A stretch of 64,000 nucleotides of DNA from Hyphomicrobiales bacterium (GTDB taxonomy: Bacteria > Pseudomonadota > Alphaproteobacteria > Rhizobiales > Rhizobiaceae), in NCBI GenBank assembly GCA_900465665.1, contig UBJO01000016.1, positions 62,001-126,000 on the forward strand, given 5' to 3'. The notes beneath the pieces are model-generated. The model saw nothing but the letters and a program-made list of their open reading frames with translations. It had not been told where the DNA came from and ran no database searches. Shown here piece after piece: positions 63,396 through 64,000 of the stretch. The position numbers and the translations under genes were made by a program. Numbering within the stretch: position 1 is the first letter of the stretch; the number at the start of each line of letters is the position of its first letter.

Positions 63396-64000
63396 TATTC
63401 GGTGTCCTCATGCTTCTGCGTCCAGCGCAGGTACGGCACGACGATCGCGATGGTGATCAGCAGCAGCACGACGGAGATGGCAGCGCCCCTACCGAAATCG
63501 AAGATCTGCATGGCCTGCGTGAAGGCCCAGAGCGCCAGCATCTGCGTGGACTGCGCGGGTCCGCCGCCGGTCAGGCCGTAGACGATGTCGAATGCCTTGA
63601 GCGACGAGATGATCGAGAGCACCAGCACGATGGTCATCGTTGTACGAAGCGCGGGAAAAGTGACGTGCTTGAAGATCGCCCAGCGTCCGGCGCCGTCGAT
63701 CCGGGCGGCCTCGACTAGGGTCTGTGAAACACCCTGCAGGCCGGCCAGGAACAGCACCATCGAAAAGCCGACGGACTGCCAGAGATAGGCGATGAAGACG
63801 GAATAGAGCGCGATGTTGCGGTCGCCAAGCCAGTCCTTGATCCACATCTGCAGACCCATATTGGTCATGAGCTGGCTGAAGAGACCGAAGAAGGGGTCGT
63901 ACATCCACTTCCACATCGTTGCGACGGCGATCGGCGCGATGATGACGGGCAGATAAAAGATGGCGCGGAACGTGTTGCGGCCGAAGATCTTCTGATTGAG
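63395..64000 (-). CDS. Carbohydrate ABC transporter permease (MalF type), N-terminus outside window
   Basis: The C-terminal 200 residues of a CUT1 permease. The visible part starts LNQKIFGRNTFRAIFYLPVI and includes the EAA loop VEAARIDGAGRWAIFKHVTF. The frame is open at base 64000, so the gene begins to the right. A sugar-binding protein gene is expected upstream, outside the window. Confidence 0.93.
   Translation of the reverse strand, partial: LNQKIFGRNTFRAIFYLPVIIAPIAVATMWKWMYDPFFGLFSQLMTNMGLQMWIKDWLGDRNIALYSVFIAYLWQSVGFSMVLFLAGLQGVSQTLVEAARIDGAGRWAIFKHVTFPALRTTMTIVLVLSIISSLKAFDIVYGLTGGGPAQSTQMLALWAFTQAMQIFDFGRGAAISVVLLLITIAIVVPYLRWTQKHEDTE

Overview
The window is about 62% GC and looks like chromosome (or a large replicon) of a Rhizobiaceae member (Rhizobium/Agrobacterium group). 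The basis is the divergent gstI-glnII pair with a sigma-54 promoter, a TGA-N9-TCA iron box of the RirA type before a heme oxygenase, rhizobial-style XRE, DUF2735 and flavoprotein genes, many ABC importers each with its own regulator, and short AAGGAG-type ribosome sites. I see no rRNA, tRNA, CRISPR array, prophage or insertion sequence. Gene order is dense, with few gaps above 300 bases.

Layout. 1-2030: truncated LacI regulator divergent from a DUF993 TIM-barrel gene, sharing a region with two similar palindromes. 2115-9290: housekeeping genes (Do-type protease, DeoR/GlpR-like regulator, YbaK, Tim44-like protein, J-domain protein, panC-panB). 9598-14830: RND efflux operon with two lipoprotein adaptors. 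14831-17902: flavoprotein, gstI and glnII with nitrogen-control sites. 18160-22715: a probable RiPP locus, with a BTAD/TPR regulator, a 41-residue candidate precursor peptide, a YcaO, a TfuA and an 89-residue protein of unknown role. 22743-27695: XRE regulator, cupin, cbpM-cbpA, an inositol-monophosphatase-family gene and a LacI regulator. 27801-31040: AraC regulator and TonB-dependent siderophore receptor. 31563-34493: a hybrid histidine kinase broken by two compensating frameshifts. 34559-37235: DapA-family lyase with its GntR regulator, and heme oxygenase.

37858-48293 holds a dimethylformamidase-like gene meeting a taurine/nitrate-type ABC importer tail to tail, then a co-oriented block of aminoglycoside-kinase-fold protein, HutC-like regulator, zinc alcohol dehydrogenase, histidinol-dehydrogenase paralogue and short-chain dehydrogenase. 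The three dehydrogenases resemble the set used for dihydroxypropanesulfonate oxidation, so a sulfonate pathway is a reasonable hypothesis but is not proved.

49338-59167 is a guanidine-assimilation operon: a sigma-54 promoter, a guanidine-I (ykkC) riboswitch with an intrinsic attenuator, an ABC importer, two carboxyguanidine deiminase subunits (often annotated as urea carboxylase-associated proteins), a guanidine/urea carboxylase and allophanate hydrolase. Guanidine would be imported, carboxylated, deiminated to allophanate and split to ammonia and CO2, feeding nitrogen to glutamine synthetases such as GlnII. The window ends in a sugar ABC operon with a cytoplasmic DUF5060/DUF4038 glycoside hydrolase (59862-64000, open at the right edge).

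The least described element is the YcaO-TfuA locus. Its candidate precursor has no cysteine, so a backbone modification such as thioamidation is more likely than cysteine-derived thiazoles.
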